Shown: one piece after another, positions 8,348-17,318 of the stretch
How positions within the stretch are numbered: the first letter of the stretch is position 1
How the letters are laid out: each line of letters opens with the position of its first letter
Assembly (NCBI GenBank): GCA_001769805.1
Contig: MEPO01000005.1
Span: 10,867-74,866, forward strand
DNA: 64,000 nt
From: Bdellovibrionales bacterium GWA1_52_35
GTDB taxonomy: Bacteria; Bdellovibrionota; UBA1018
Reading direction: 5' to 3'
Notes under the pieces: model-generated
Seen by the model: only the letters and a program-made list of their open reading frames with translations
Told to the model about the DNA's origin: nothing
Database searches by the model: none
Made by a program: the position numbers and the translations under genes

Positions 8348-8941
8348 ATGAACTCGCGTCACAGCAATACTCTTCTGGCCGGTCTTGCCCTGCTCCTTTT
8401 TGTCTTTGCCTGGTATTCACTGGGTGAACGCGAAAAAGCGAAGTCGGGGGCACAGACAGAAAAATCAGAAGTGACCAATGACGCCGTTGCGGAACCGGGA
8501 GTCATCGCCAGAACTGAGGCCGGCGCTGTTGCCACTCCTATTGCGAGTCCTGCTGCCTCACCGGCACTGGCCCCGGAACTCGCCTCCAAAGCGCTTGTAC
8601 TTCCGCTTATCGAAAATATCCGTCAGGAAGTCGCCGAAAACCCTCACCATACGCCGCCATCTTTGATTGCCTTTGCCCAACACCTCGCCGCACGAATGGA
8701 GCACGCCGAGGGCTCAAGTGATTCTCGAGCTGCGCGCGTGCTTTTTGAGGAACTGGCCCAATGCATGTCCACCGGTCATGGAGCCGGGAGGGTCCCCCAG
8801 CTCCAGGTCTCCTGTCTGACAAACGCCGAACGCCTTGCAATCAAATACCCTGAACTCCGTGATGCTGCCAAAAAATTGCGGGAACAAGCCCCGCAGGATG
8901 TCAAGACTTTGATGCGTGCGCTGGACCAGGCCGCCGGCTAA
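8348..8941 (+). CDS. Membrane-anchored hypothetical protein
   Basis: 197 residues. A single N-terminal membrane segment (NTLLAGLALLLFVFAWYSLG) is followed by an Ala/Pro/Ser-rich low-complexity linker to about residue 78, then a mostly helical domain of about 110 residues with two Cys (ELAQCMSTGHG and QVSCLTNAERLA). The layout is that of a periplasmic domain tethered to the inner membrane. No family is recognised. It lies 12 bases after the HExxH lipoprotein and its stop codon overlaps the stop of the convergent DUF6178 gene. Confidence 0.6.
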   Translation: MNSRHSNTLLAGLALLLFVFAWYSLGEREKAKSGAQTEKSEVTNDAVAEPGVIARTEAGAVATPIASPAASPALAPELASKALVLPLIENIRQEVAENPHHTPPSLIAFAQHLAARMEHAEGSSDSRAARVLFEELAQCMSTGHGAGRVPQLQVSCLTNAERLAIKYPELRDAAKKLREQAPQDVKTLMRALDQAAG

Positions 8942-10410
8942 AAACCGTTCCCAGAGTGGAAGGGCAGTTTTTGAATTTCCTTTCGCATTGTTATGAATTT
9001 ACCATTCACGGTCGGGCACTCTCCGATCAGTTCTTTCATCAGATGAACTGTTTTGGGTTCAAGCACTGCCTCGAGGCCGTCCAGATCATCACAGGAATTC
9101 CAGGGTTTTCCAGACGCGATGTTCTTGTCCAGATTCAAAGCGATGCTGCGAACCTGCTCCTGCATCCATAGATCCCGGATGAGGAGCTCGCTCACCGCCC
9201 TGGCACTTGCCAGAACGACATCACTGTAGAGACGGGCCCAGCCCACCTTGAACAAATGGACAGCATCGCATTCGCGGCCTCGAACTTCCTCTAGGCCCAG
9301 ATTGCAGGTAGCCAGAACTGCTTGCGCCGCTTCCGCGGGCCGAAAACACCTTCCCTGGAAGCTACATCCGGCAATCAGGATATTCGTCAAATAAGTCAGC
9401 TCCATCACGCGTTTGGAAAAGAGGTCAGGGTCCTGCTTGCCTAAAGATACCAAAAGTTCTCGAATCAAACTCGGACCGAAAGCTCCGGCGCTCTGGTCAT
9501 CCAGCTGTAAAAGATCCGCGCGGTTGGGGACAAGGACCTCGGCATCTAGAAGCAATTGCATCAGCCGGGAAGGCTCTCGCCCACTCGCCACGGGTGCCGA
9601 TTCACTGTAGCTCTTGAAATAAGCAGGCGTGAGGTGGTCTTCTGTATCTGCGGGACGGCGCGCCAGAAGCAGAAAGGCTGCTGCAGTCTGCGGAGGAACG
9701 AACCCCTCCTTCTCACGCCGCTGCTCTCGGTCGAAGGCGACATCCGCTTCAAGTTTTTCTTCGCAGGTCAATACCTGAAACAGACCGCCATTGTCCTCGA
9801 TGTATTCCGATGAAAGAAAACAGCAACGTTCGAGCAGGTTCATGAGAAAATCGTGCTGCTCAGTATCCAGCGCCAAAAGCGCGTTTAAGACCACGTCCCA
9901 CGATTCCGGGGACCGGGAGATGATCCAATACTGTTCAAATTCATGGTTCAGACTGGATTCAAGAGCCTTCTCCAGAAGCTCGTCATGAGAAAGAGCATTT
10001 CCACGACGGCTTGCAAGCCGAAGTTCCAGTTCGTTCACATTCAGCACTAAGACCTGACCGGAAAGAGCAAGAGTCAAAAAATCTTCGTCCATATCGAGTA
10101 ACTTCTCAGCAACAAAGTCCGGTCCCATTTCGAACATGATCTCGAGCCAAAGACCAAAGCGAGCGGTATCGAATTTTTCTTCGGAACCGGGTTTCTCATT
10201 CTGCCAGAGATCATCATCAAATATCTTCTTGAGCTGCTCCGTGCTCGCAAGCGCTACCAGTTCTCCCGAATCCTCAAGCCCCAGATGGTTAATCAGTTGG
10301 CCCAGCACTCGAGCATCCAGGCTTTGCACCGCCGCTACGAGTTCCTGTTCTCCGAGAATTCGGTTCAGCAGACTCCGAGGTCCAGAAATTTTAGTCAATG
10401 GCTGGATCAT
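8938..10410 (-). CDS. DUF6178 family protein
   Basis: A cytoplasmic, Leu/Glu-rich helical protein without signal peptide or membrane segment; it resembles the DUF6178 family of uncharacterised deltaproteobacterial proteins. The start is set at the ATG at 10410 because GGGAG lies six bases upstream; a further in-frame ATG at 10416 has no spacing to that site, and an upstream start at 10476 would run through the candidate promoter. From 10410 the product is 490 residues. The C-terminal half contains LFKVGWARLYSDVVLASARA, resembling the most conserved part of the family. It reads convergently into the membrane-anchored protein with overlapping stop codons. No biochemical function is known. Confidence 0.7.
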   Translation of the reverse strand: MIQPLTKISGPRSLLNRILGEQELVAAVQSLDARVLGQLINHLGLEDSGELVALASTEQLKKIFDDDLWQNEKPGSEEKFDTARFGLWLEIMFEMGPDFVAEKLLDMDEDFLTLALSGQVLVLNVNELELRLASRRGNALSHDELLEKALESSLNHEFEQYWIISRSPESWDVVLNALLALDTEQHDFLMNLLERCCFLSSEYIEDNGGLFQVLTCEEKLEADVAFDREQRREKEGFVPPQTAAAFLLLARRPADTEDHLTPAYFKSYSESAPVASGREPSRLMQLLLDAEVLVPNRADLLQLDDQSAGAFGPSLIRELLVSLGKQDPDLFSKRVMELTYLTNILIAGCSFQGRCFRPAEAAQAVLATCNLGLEEVRGRECDAVHLFKVGWARLYSDVVLASARAVSELLIRDLWMQEQVRSIALNLDKNIASGKPWNSCDDLDGLEAVLEPKTVHLMKELIGECPTVNGKFITMRKEIQKLPFHSGNGF

Positions 10411-10475
10411 TTTCATCTCCCACTTGATCCAGAAATAACACAAATGCACAACGTAAGTAGTCGATATTTTTGACA

Positions 10476-10517
10476 TTTATACGACAATCTTCTGGACAAA
10501 ATCAAGATCTTGTCGTA
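10476..10517 (-). promoter_or_regulatory. Candidate promoter with overlapping inverted repeat
   Basis: On the minus strand, TTGATT (10500-10505), an 18-base spacer and TATAAA (10476-10481) form a promoter for the DUF6178 gene. Two 8-base arms, TACGACAA (10480-10487) and TTGTCGTA (10510-10517), bracket it; one touches the -10 and the other lies just upstream of the -35, as expected of an operator. Read on the plus strand, the same dyad is followed by ATTTTTT and could act as a terminator for antisense RNA. Confidence 0.45.
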
Positions 10518-10578
10518 AATTTTTTCTATCTCCGGTGATTATGAATTCTTCGGAGCACGCGAGCTTCAGAAGCGAGAC

Positions 10579-10848
10579 CTACTCTTTGATCTCTTCGAGT
10601 TTCTTTTTCGCTTTTTCTTCAGCTCCTATCGCCTCGCCTCTCATTTTACTGAAGTCCTTGTCGGACTCCTTATAGGCTTTGCCGAAGGTATTGAGCAATT
10701 TGCCTTTTGTATGGCAGGTTTTGCACGAGGCATTTTTTGATTCGGGAATTTTGGCGGCTTTGAGCTTTTTCAGATCAGTGGCGTTGGCCATACTCAACGC
10801 GGGAAAAAGAACGACTCCCAGCGCAGCAATGATGAGCTTCAATTTCAT
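10579..10848 (-). CDS. Small exported one-heme c-type cytochrome-like protein
   Basis: 89 residues. A signal peptide (residues 1-22, ...LSMANA) precedes a single CKTCH heme-attachment motif (Cys42, Cys45, His46). After it come GKLLNTFGKAYKES and a Lys/Glu-rich helical tail (AEEKAKKKLEEIKE). The mature protein is only about 65 residues, smaller than classical class I cytochromes c, and has no obvious distal Met ligand beyond Met69. It probably works in periplasmic electron transfer or as a heme-binding accessory. A similar mini-cytochrome lies at 27531-27734 with the same order: signal, CxxCH, then a DFGK/TFGK motif. A GGAG ribosome site precedes the ATG. Confidence 0.75.
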   Translation of the reverse strand: MKLKLIIAALGVVLFPALSMANATDLKKLKAAKIPESKNASCKTCHTKGKLLNTFGKAYKESDKDFSKMRGEAIGAEEKAKKKLEEIKE

Positions 10849-10962
10849 ATGATCTCCTATTGCCCTTTGTTCATGCTTAAACCGCGCCGGGAATTGCGTA
10901 CGACCTATTCGCGTTAGCGTTTACGCCCTGCTTCAGCTATTGTTTCTCAAAGAGGTCTTCGT

Positions 10963-11469
10963 GTGCTGAAATTACCCAAAGACGTTGTTGCAGATCCCCG
11001 CCATGATGCTGTCCTGAAGCTCCTCACGACTGAAGCCAAACCGCTTTGGGAAAAGGGCGTGAACGGCGTCATCACCCTGCCCTTCAGCCCGGAATTATCC
11101 GGTGAATTGCGCCGGGCGCTGGCCTTTGGTTTTGCCTCAAAAGGGTTCGAACAGATCGAAAAGCAGCTCGCCCGTGAACAAAAAGGGCTGGACGCGCTCA
11201 AAGAGAAGACTCCGGCCAGTCCCCAGAACGAGCGCATCTCGCGACTTCTTTTTCTTTCCAATGATGGAAGCGAGCGGTTTTATCGCGATTGCGATGCGGT
11301 GCTTTGCCGCTACAAATCCCGCCTGTTGGGTTTCCGTCTGGATATCGGCGGTGAAGAAATGGGTAACGCGCTTTGTGGCACCCCCAAACTCGTTCGTGCC
11401 GTACTGGTTTACGACAAAAAAGCTGCAGCCCAGGTCCTGCTTTCGCTCGTGCGCCCTCCGCGGTCCTAA
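10963..11469 (+). CDS. Conserved-looking hypothetical protein
   Basis: 168 residues from a GTG start preceded by GAGG with 7 bases of spacing. No signal peptide or membrane segment. The sequence is mixed alpha/beta (ELSGELRRALAFGFASKGFEQIEKQL, then LLFLSNDGSERFYRDCDAVLCRYKSRLLGFRLDIGG). Family not recognised. It lies divergent from the mini-cytochrome and converges on the aldehyde dehydrogenase with eight bases between stops. Codon use and composition match its neighbours. Confidence 0.55.
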   Translation: MLKLPKDVVADPRHDAVLKLLTTEAKPLWEKGVNGVITLPFSPELSGELRRALAFGFASKGFEQIEKQLAREQKGLDALKEKTPASPQNERISRLLFLSNDGSERFYRDCDAVLCRYKSRLLGFRLDIGGEEMGNALCGTPKLVRAVLVYDKKAAAQVLLSLVRPPRS

Positions 11470-11477
11470 GCAGCAAT

Positions 11478-12893
11478 TTACTCCGTTGCCTGTGCCGATC
11501 CCCGCGAAGGAACCATCACAACGGTCTTAATGTTTGTGAACTCCCGGATCCCAAAATGCGATAGCTCACGGCCATAACCGGATTTTTTTACGCCTCCGAA
11601 CGGAATGGAGGGATCCGACACGACCTGCGAATTGACGAATGCCATCCCCGCCTCAATCTCCCGGATATATACCTCCTGTTCGCGCAGATCCGCCGACCAG
11701 AAGCTCGATCCAAGACCAAACGGACTGTCATTCGCAATCTGAAGCGCCTCATCCAGATTATTTGCCTGGAAAAAGAGCGCCACAGGTCCAAAGAACTCTT
11801 CGTGCCAGGCGGGCGAGCTGCGCGAAATATTTGTCAGCACCGTCGGCTCAAAGTAATTTCCCGGGCCGGAAAGCTTCTTCCCTCCCGTGAGGATCCTCGC
11901 TCCCGCCTTCACCGAACGCTCCACCTGATCGGCAAGCTCATCGCGAATCGCAGCCGTCGCGAGAGGACCAATTTCCGTTTTCGGGTCCATGGGATCACCG
12001 ACCCGAAGTGCTTTCATTCCCTCAGCAAACTTTCGTGAAAATTCATCGGCAATGGATTCATGGACAATAAACCGCTTGGCCGCAATGCAGGACTCCCCAT
12101 TATTGATCGTCCGCGCTTTGATGGCCACCTGAACCGTGGAGTCGATGTCCGCACTCGGCATGACGATGAACGGATCACTTCCGCCGAGTTCAAGGACGAC
12201 CTTCTTTACATTCGCTCCTGCTCTGGAAGCGACTTCAGAACCGGCCTTCTCACTGCCGGTGAGCGTGATGGCGCTGATCCGGGAATCACCCACGACTGCC
12301 CCGACCTCCCGCGAACCGATCAGGAGTATTTGAAAAACCCCTTCGGGTGCTCCGGCCCGGCGCAGGATCTCTTCGATCGCGAGCGCGCATTGGGGGACGT
12401 TTGAGGCATGTTTCAATAAAGCTGAATTGCCCGCCATCAACGCCGGCGCAAGGAAGCGGAAGACCTGCCAGAAAGGGAAATTCCACGGCATGATCGCGAG
12501 AACGGGGCCGAGCGGCTGAAAAGCGATGAATCGCCGCTCTCCTTTTATCATCTGCGCAGCAGCAGGTGCCGGTGCCGGCTCGTCAGCCAGGAAGCGTTCT
12601 GAATTTTCTGCATAGTACCGGCAGCATTTCGCACACTTCAAAGCTTCATCAATTCCGGCCTGACGGGGCTTTCCCATTTCCAGGGTCATCAACTCGCCCC
12701 AGCGCTGACTTTCGGCTTCCAGAATCTCCGCGCAGCGAATCAGGACATCCGACCGCTCGGCAAAGACACTGCGGCGCCAGCTCTTGAAAGCTTCTGCCGC
12801 CTTCTTGATTTTGCTTTCGACCTGATCCGGGCCATGCATGGCGAAAGATCCGAGAATCTCGCCATTTGCTGGATTGATGCTTCTCAGCTCCAT
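11478..12893 (-). CDS. Aldehyde dehydrogenase, succinate-semialdehyde dehydrogenase-like
   Basis: NAD(P)-dependent aldehyde dehydrogenase of 471 residues from the ATG at 12893, chosen because TAGGAG precedes it; an in-frame start at 12992 would add a non-homologous leader overlapping the ankyrin gene. It contains the family landmarks: IMPWNFPFWQVFR (cofactor region), LTGSEKAGSEVA, the VLELGGSDPF segment with the general-base Glu, NNGESCIAAKRF with the catalytic Cys (about residue 269) and EEFFGPVALFF. The opening RSINPANGEILGSF resembles the succinate-semialdehyde dehydrogenase (GabD/YneI) branch, so oxidation of succinate semialdehyde or a related aldehyde is the best guess. It is the third gene of an MFS-ankyrin-ALDH run. 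Confidence 0.85.
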   Translation of the reverse strand: MELRSINPANGEILGSFAMHGPDQVESKIKKAAEAFKSWRRSVFAERSDVLIRCAEILEAESQRWGELMTLEMGKPRQAGIDEALKCAKCCRYYAENSERFLADEPAPAPAAAQMIKGERRFIAFQPLGPVLAIMPWNFPFWQVFRFLAPALMAGNSALLKHASNVPQCALAIEEILRRAGAPEGVFQILLIGSREVGAVVGDSRISAITLTGSEKAGSEVASRAGANVKKVVLELGGSDPFIVMPSADIDSTVQVAIKARTINNGESCIAAKRFIVHESIADEFSRKFAEGMKALRVGDPMDPKTEIGPLATAAIRDELADQVERSVKAGARILTGGKKLSGPGNYFEPTVLTNISRSSPAWHEEFFGPVALFFQANNLDEALQIANDSPFGLGSSFWSADLREQEVYIREIEAGMAFVNSQVVSDPSIPFGGVKKSGYGRELSHFGIREFTNIKTVVMVPSRGSAQATE

Positions 12894-12927
12894 TCCGCTC
12901 CTACTTGCAGGGGGTGCGCCGGACGGA

Positions 12928-13575
12928 CTAAAGCAGAAGCTCCACAACTTGCGAGTATTCAGACGCCCGCTCGGGATACTGCTTGAGGCCATCCTGCGCG
13001 AGATCCAGCGCCTTCTTGCCTTTGACGGTCACGGCATCCTTGGTTGCGCCCTTTTCGACCAGTAATTTCACAATACCGACCTGACCGCGGAAGGCGGCCA
13101 AAGACAGTGCCGTATTACCCTGACGATCAGCCGGAGTGACGGATGCACCGAGTTCCACCAGTTTCGCAACCGAAAGATTCATTCCACTCCACGCCGCGAA
13201 CATCAAGGGCGTCCAGCCGTCTTTATCGACTGCGTTGAGATCCGCACCGGAACTTGCCAGAATCTCGATCCACGAAACGCGCTTTGAATCCATTTCCTCG
13301 CGCTGTTTGAGGTCCTTGTAATTGGCGTAGGCGGCCATCATTAACGGAGTCCGGCCAAATTCATCCTTGCGATTCAAGCGTTCAGGCCCCGGCTCCTTCG
13401 CGACGATGGCATTGAACTCATCTTTGGAATCCTGGTTCAGTGCCAGAACAATGGCATCGAGATCAACGTCCTTTTTGAAGCTCTTGAAACCCGTACTCAA
13501 GGCCACCACAAACAAAGTGGAAACCGTGATCAGCACCAAACCATCCTGCAAAATCACTCGATAATTAATTTTCAT
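12928..13575 (-). CDS. Membrane-anchored ankyrin-repeat protein
   Basis: 215 residues. One N-terminal hydrophobic segment (GLVLITVSTLFVVALSTG, about 12-29) would anchor it, with the rest on one side of the membrane. About three to four ankyrin repeats follow: DEFGRTPLMMAAYANYKD, DKDGWTPLMFAAWSGMNL, DRQGNTALSLAAFRGQVG and a final VKGKKALDLAQ. Between the first two there is an insertion that contains a Lys/Glu-rich helix. Ankyrin repeats mediate protein binding; the partner may be the MFS transporter encoded 23 bases upstream or the dehydrogenase 34 bases downstream, an inference from gene order only. Confidence 0.8.
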   Translation of the reverse strand: MKINYRVILQDGLVLITVSTLFVVALSTGFKSFKKDVDLDAIVLALNQDSKDEFNAIVAKEPGPERLNRKDEFGRTPLMMAAYANYKDLKQREEMDSKRVSWIEILASSGADLNAVDKDGWTPLMFAAWSGMNLSVAKLVELGASVTPADRQGNTALSLAAFRGQVGIVKLLVEKGATKDAVTVKGKKALDLAQDGLKQYPERASEYSQVVELLL

Positions 13576-13598
13576 AATCGATTCCTCTTTTGAACGGC

Positions 13599-15026
13599 TT
13601 AAGCCGGATCCGCTTCGGTCGCCACTGCAACAGCGGACGCCTTTTCTGTTTCAAGCCGGGCATGTTCAGCGTTGATGATTTTCTTCATTCCCCAGATCGC
13701 CAGAGGACTCACCAGGGCAGCCAGGAAATAGATCAGCCACATGAACTCAGGGGAATCCCCGTAAGAGATATTTCCTGAATCAATCTTGGGTCGAATTCCT
13801 TCATACGAAAACGACGCCACCAGAGCCCCGCCCAGAAACCCGTTGATGGGCTTGGCGATGAACATCGGCAACGCTGAAAGCGACATGTAAGAAGCCACCT
13901 TGTCCTTGGGTGCCACGATCGCCGTGTATTCTGTGAAGCGCGGCGAGAAAAGCAGCTCGCCAAATGCGAAGACGGTGATTTGCGCATAAATCGCGAAAAG
14001 ATATGCCTGATCGACGTTAGTGATGCCGGGAATTTTGAGTATCCATTCGATCGGCACGGCCATGAAAAGCAGCGAAAGCGCCGAGATCGCCATGCCCCAG
14101 AGCATGAGCGAGAAGGTTTTGAACTTGTTGAAAACCGGAATGAGCACGATCAAGCCGACGATGATGACAAAGGGATTGATCGAATTGGCAAACCCGAGAT
14201 CGAAATCAGCAAAAAGCACGCGGGTATAATACTTGGGCATGACCAGGAATTGGTTGGTGAAAACCAGTCGCACACCGAGAGTCAGAAACAGGAAGAGCAC
14301 CAATTTCTGAAAGGCGCTCTCCTTCCAGACTTCCTTGAAAATCTTCAGCGGGCGCTTTTCGGCATCTTCCGAAACCTTTTCGTCCGGATTGATATTGGAT
14401 TCATTCAGCCAGTAGGCCGAAAGCATGCAAAGGATCGACATGACGAAGCCAAAATCCAGAATGGCAAGATTCCCTTTGATGTCACCCAGCCAGTTACGGA
14501 ATCCGTCGGTCACGGCGAAACCGGCGAAAATGGCCGCCACGTTCATGATCAGATAATAGATATTGAAGCCGGTGGAGCGGTTTTCCTTCGTCGTGAATTT
14601 GCGCAGACCCGTTGTCACGATGGGGCTCATGAAGGCCGTTCCAAAGGACATCAGAATGATCATGGACATGACGAAATACTTGAGAATCTCACCTTTGAAA
14701 AAAAGCGGTCCCACTCCGAGTCCAAGCCGCGAAACAAAGAGGAAGCCCATGCCGATGTAGAAAGATTTTTTGAGGCCGATCGAGTCGGCTATCGACCCGA
14801 CCGCGAAAATAAAGGCTGTAATGTACAAGGTGTAAATTCCAACCCAGGCGCCCGATGACATGTCATTGAAACCGATATTGCTGGTCAGATAAAGGCTCAG
14901 AACATTGATCATTGAAAAGTAGGCCAGGCAGTCAAAGAAATTGATCGCATTCACGAGCCAGAATTCTTTGGAGGCGGTTTTCAGGACCTTGAACTCAGAA
15001 AAGTAGTTGGTGACGGCTTTGATCAT
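13599..15026 (-). CDS. MFS transporter, peptide-transporter (POT/PTR2)-like
   Basis: 475 residues with about twelve hydrophobic membrane segments. The N-terminal half has the MFS pattern, including F-A-V-G-S-I-A-D-S-I-G-L-K-K (loop 2-3) and an extended first loop SLYLTSNIGFNDMSSGAWVG. N-I-Y-Y-L-I-M-N-V-A-A near the middle resembles the FYLsINvGs segment of proton-dependent oligopeptide transporters, so a peptide or related solute is likely but not proven. The ATG follows a good AAGGGGAG site. It heads the MFS-ankyrin-aldehyde dehydrogenase operon and is divergent from the ferredoxin gene at 15148. Confidence 0.8.
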   Translation of the reverse strand: MIKAVTNYFSEFKVLKTASKEFWLVNAINFFDCLAYFSMINVLSLYLTSNIGFNDMSSGAWVGIYTLYITAFIFAVGSIADSIGLKKSFYIGMGFLFVSRLGLGVGPLFFKGEILKYFVMSMIILMSFGTAFMSPIVTTGLRKFTTKENRSTGFNIYYLIMNVAAIFAGFAVTDGFRNWLGDIKGNLAILDFGFVMSILCMLSAYWLNESNINPDEKVSEDAEKRPLKIFKEVWKESAFQKLVLFLFLTLGVRLVFTNQFLVMPKYYTRVLFADFDLGFANSINPFVIIVGLIVLIPVFNKFKTFSLMLWGMAISALSLLFMAVPIEWILKIPGITNVDQAYLFAIYAQITVFAFGELLFSPRFTEYTAIVAPKDKVASYMSLSALPMFIAKPINGFLGGALVASFSYEGIRPKIDSGNISYGDSPEFMWLIYFLAALVSPLAIWGMKKIINAEHARLETEKASAVAVATEADPA

Positions 15027-15147
15027 TGCGTGCTCCCCTTTGAGTATTCAAAATCGTTGCGTTTGCCCGCTTTGTCAATCTGCATCTCTTTTGAATTCAG
15101 TCAATTTGGGCTTGCAGACCTCCCCTGACCCTATTAACGATGAACTG

Positions 15148-16188
15148 ATGACGAATTCCAAATCTGCGCCCCTCCGGAGTATTGCCGCCCGACTTTCGCC
15201 CCGGCGCTGGGTTCAGCTGGGCTTTCTCCTTTTCACGCTTTGGCTCGGGTGGGAGTTCTCGCTCTTTATCGGGCAGTTTGAAACACCCCCCCTTGAGCAG
15301 ACCACGTCTGCCCGGTGGGTCGCCCATCCAGACGGCGTTGAAGCCTTCCTTCCGATTGGTGGTTTGACCAGTTTGAAGCATTGGATCACCTCCGGGACGG
15401 TTCACCCGCTTCATCCCGCGGCACTTTTCATTTTCATTGCTGTCCTGGGCGTTTCGACAATTCTCAAGAAATCCTTCTGCGGCTGGATCTGCCCCGTCGG
15501 CTTCCTTTCAGAACTCGCTTATAAACCCTGGAAGTCCTGGTTCAAAAAAAATGTCCAGCTTCCCAAGCCGATTGATTTCACCCTGCGCTCGCTCAAGTAC
15601 CTGGTTCTGGGTTTCTTTTTCTGGATCATTGTCATCGCGATGACCCCGGCTCAGGGTCTGGATTTCCTCGACAGTGATTACTGGAAGATCGCTGATGTGA
15701 AGATGTATTACTTTTTTGCGAGCCCCAGCACGCTTTCACTCATCGTGATCGGCTCGCTCGTCCTGCTTTCAATCCCGATGCGAAATTTCTGGTGCCGCTT
15801 CCTCTGTCCCTATGGCGCCCTCCTCGGTCTGACGGGCCTGCTCTCGCCTTTTAAGATCCGCAGAGACGTTTCGCTTTGTCATAACTGTAAGAAGTGCACC
15901 CGGAATTGCCCGGCCCACCTTCCTGTGGCCACTTCCAAATCTATCATCTCTCCTGAGTGCACCTCCTGCCTCACTTGCAAGACAGGTTGCCCGTCGGGTG
16001 CGCTGACTTATTCTTCCGGTAAAAAGAGCAAAGGCCTCAGCCCGAGAATACTCGCCTGCGCAGTCGTTCTGGGCTTTGTTGCCGTCATTTTGGCTGCAAA
16101 GCTCGGAGGAGTCTGGAAGTCCCAGGTGAGCACGGATGATCTCCACAGACTGATCCCCGGAATTGGGAAAATGGAGCATCCGCAGTAG
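15148..16188 (+). CDS. NapH/CcoG-type membrane 4Fe-4S ferredoxin
   Basis: A polyferredoxin-like inner-membrane electron-transfer protein of 346 residues from the ATG at 15148; longer in-frame starts would overlap the divergent MFS promoter. Four to five membrane segments are visible. Two C-x3-C-P motifs (CGWICPVG near residue 111 and FWCRFLCPYGA near 216), typical of the NapH/NosR/YccM group, lie at membrane boundaries. Two 4Fe-4S clusters follow (CHNCKKCTRNCP and CTSCLTCKTGCP, about 245-282), then a final membrane helix and a periplasmic tail. Proteins of this class pass electrons from quinol across the membrane. No nap, nos or cytochrome oxidase genes are adjacent, so the acceptor is unknown. 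Confidence 0.82.
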   Translation: MTNSKSAPLRSIAARLSPRRWVQLGFLLFTLWLGWEFSLFIGQFETPPLEQTTSARWVAHPDGVEAFLPIGGLTSLKHWITSGTVHPLHPAALFIFIAVLGVSTILKKSFCGWICPVGFLSELAYKPWKSWFKKNVQLPKPIDFTLRSLKYLVLGFFFWIIVIAMTPAQGLDFLDSDYWKIADVKMYYFFASPSTLSLIVIGSLVLLSIPMRNFWCRFLCPYGALLGLTGLLSPFKIRRDVSLCHNCKKCTRNCPAHLPVATSKSIISPECTSCLTCKTGCPSGALTYSSGKKSKGLSPRILACAVVLGFVAVILAAKLGGVWKSQVSTDDLHRLIPGIGKMEHPQ

Positions 16189-16346
16189 GGCTTAGGCCAA
16201 ATCACGCCAAATTTAAAACATTGCCGTATTCCGGAGCTTTGAAATCATGTGTTTTTTCAATTGCGCTCGCTCCTGAAAAATTCGAATGAACCGAAACATT
16301 CCTTTCCAAACAAGCCGTTACCGATTGCAGAGCGTTAAAGTATGCT

Positions 16347-16376
16347 GCGACGAGTTATCGCTGTATTTATCGTCGC
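16347..16376. repeat. Inverted repeat in the leader of an exported protein
   Basis: GCGACGA (16347-16353) and TCGTCGC (16370-16376), 16 bases apart, in the 214-base region upstream of the gene at 16403. It could be an operator or an mRNA hairpin. No clear promoter is assigned here. Confidence 0.3.
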
Positions 16377-16402
16377 GTCACTCAAACGAAAGGAAATAAT
16401 TT

Positions 16403-17176
16403 ATGAAACCCCCCTCTTTAATCTTAATGCTCTTCGGACTGGCCACTCTGCTCTCCGGTGCTGATTCTCAAGCTGCCGGCAAGCGTTCCAGCTCTGTTCG
16501 AGAAGTGCCTATTTATACCAATGTCTCCGAATCCAGCCCCCAGGTCATCGACCTCGGCCACCCGACCTATGTCGAAATGATGGACGTGAACTGGCGCGGA
16601 GCCAAAGGCCGCGACAATGTCATGGCTCGCATCTACGCCGATGGTACGGAAGTCTGGAGCGGCATGATCCCGGCCTATGATCCCACGTTCCGCACGTCGA
16701 TCCGCCGAACCGTTCAACAGGTTGAAATCCGAATTGATCGCGGCTCGGCTTATGCGAATTGGGCCAAACTCTACGTGAACGATGAGGAAGGTCAGTACGA
16801 ACCCGGAAACGGGCGCGGACACGGCCACGGCGGCAGCCCGGCCTTCATCGGCAATATCAGCGATGCAGACGAACTCGCCCGCAGGCTGGTCCACGTCCTT
16901 CGCGATCTGCAGGAACAGACTTCTCCCGAGGAAGTCCGCGCTTCAATCCTCCCGCTCAAAAAAGCTGCCGCGAGGGTATTTGCAATTTCGAGCGCGAGCG
17001 GTCAGCTGCACCAGACCGATGTTTACCGAGCGGTGATTGGACTTGAACAGGAATTCGCCAATCAGGAAGGATTCATCACCGGCTTACTGGATATGAATTT
17101 GACCTACGATAGCGGCCTCAGCCTCATTACCATCCGTGAACGTTACAAGGCCCTTTTCGGTTCGGTGAGCTACTGA
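16403..17176 (+). CDS. Exported protein of unknown function
   Basis: 257 residues with a signal peptide (residues 1-25, ...GADSQAA). Residues about 33-130 look beta-rich (VPIYTNVSESSPQVIDLG, then RIYADGTEVWSGMIP). A Gly/His-rich linker (GRGHGHGG) then leads to a helical domain of about 110 residues. The His-rich stretch could bind metal. AAAGGA lies eight bases before the ATG. No family is recognised. It precedes, by 142 bases containing a candidate promoter, a second exported unknown, a TPR regulator and an exported protease. Confidence 0.6.
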   Translation: MKPPSLILMLFGLATLLSGADSQAAGKRSSSVREVPIYTNVSESSPQVIDLGHPTYVEMMDVNWRGAKGRDNVMARIYADGTEVWSGMIPAYDPTFRTSIRRTVQQVEIRIDRGSAYANWAKLYVNDEEGQYEPGNGRGHGHGGSPAFIGNISDADELARRLVHVLRDLQEQTSPEEVRASILPLKKAAARVFAISSASGQLHQTDVYRAVIGLEQEFANQEGFITGLLDMNLTYDSGLSLITIRERYKALFGSVSY

Positions 17177-17248
17177 TTCAATTTGCGCCACGGTTTCATG
17201 ACGAATAAGTGGCACCTTTTCATATACTTACAAGACAAGCGACTTTAT

Positions 17249-17277
17249 TTGACTAAATCACTCCGGAATTATACAAG
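17249..17277 (+). promoter_or_regulatory. Candidate promoter for the exported-protein/regulator/protease operon
   Basis: TTGACT (17249-17254) with TACAAG (17272-17277) at 17-base spacing; TATACA two bases earlier is an alternative -10. It lies 42 bases upstream of the GAGG ribosome site and the ATG at 17319. Confidence 0.35.
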
Positions 17278-17318
17278 ACTGAACGGCGCAATTTGGCGCG
17301 ATACCTTTGAGGAATTTT

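Noticed and set aside
11149-11160. GGTTCGA-like T-loop suggesting a tRNA
   Set aside because: It lies in a coding frame and no acceptor, D or anticodon stems can be folded around it.
13980-14858. Long open frame on the plus strand (about 290 codons) opposite the MFS gene
   Set aside because: It is antisense to a clear membrane transporter, has shadow-like His/Asp/Glu-rich composition and no ribosome site.
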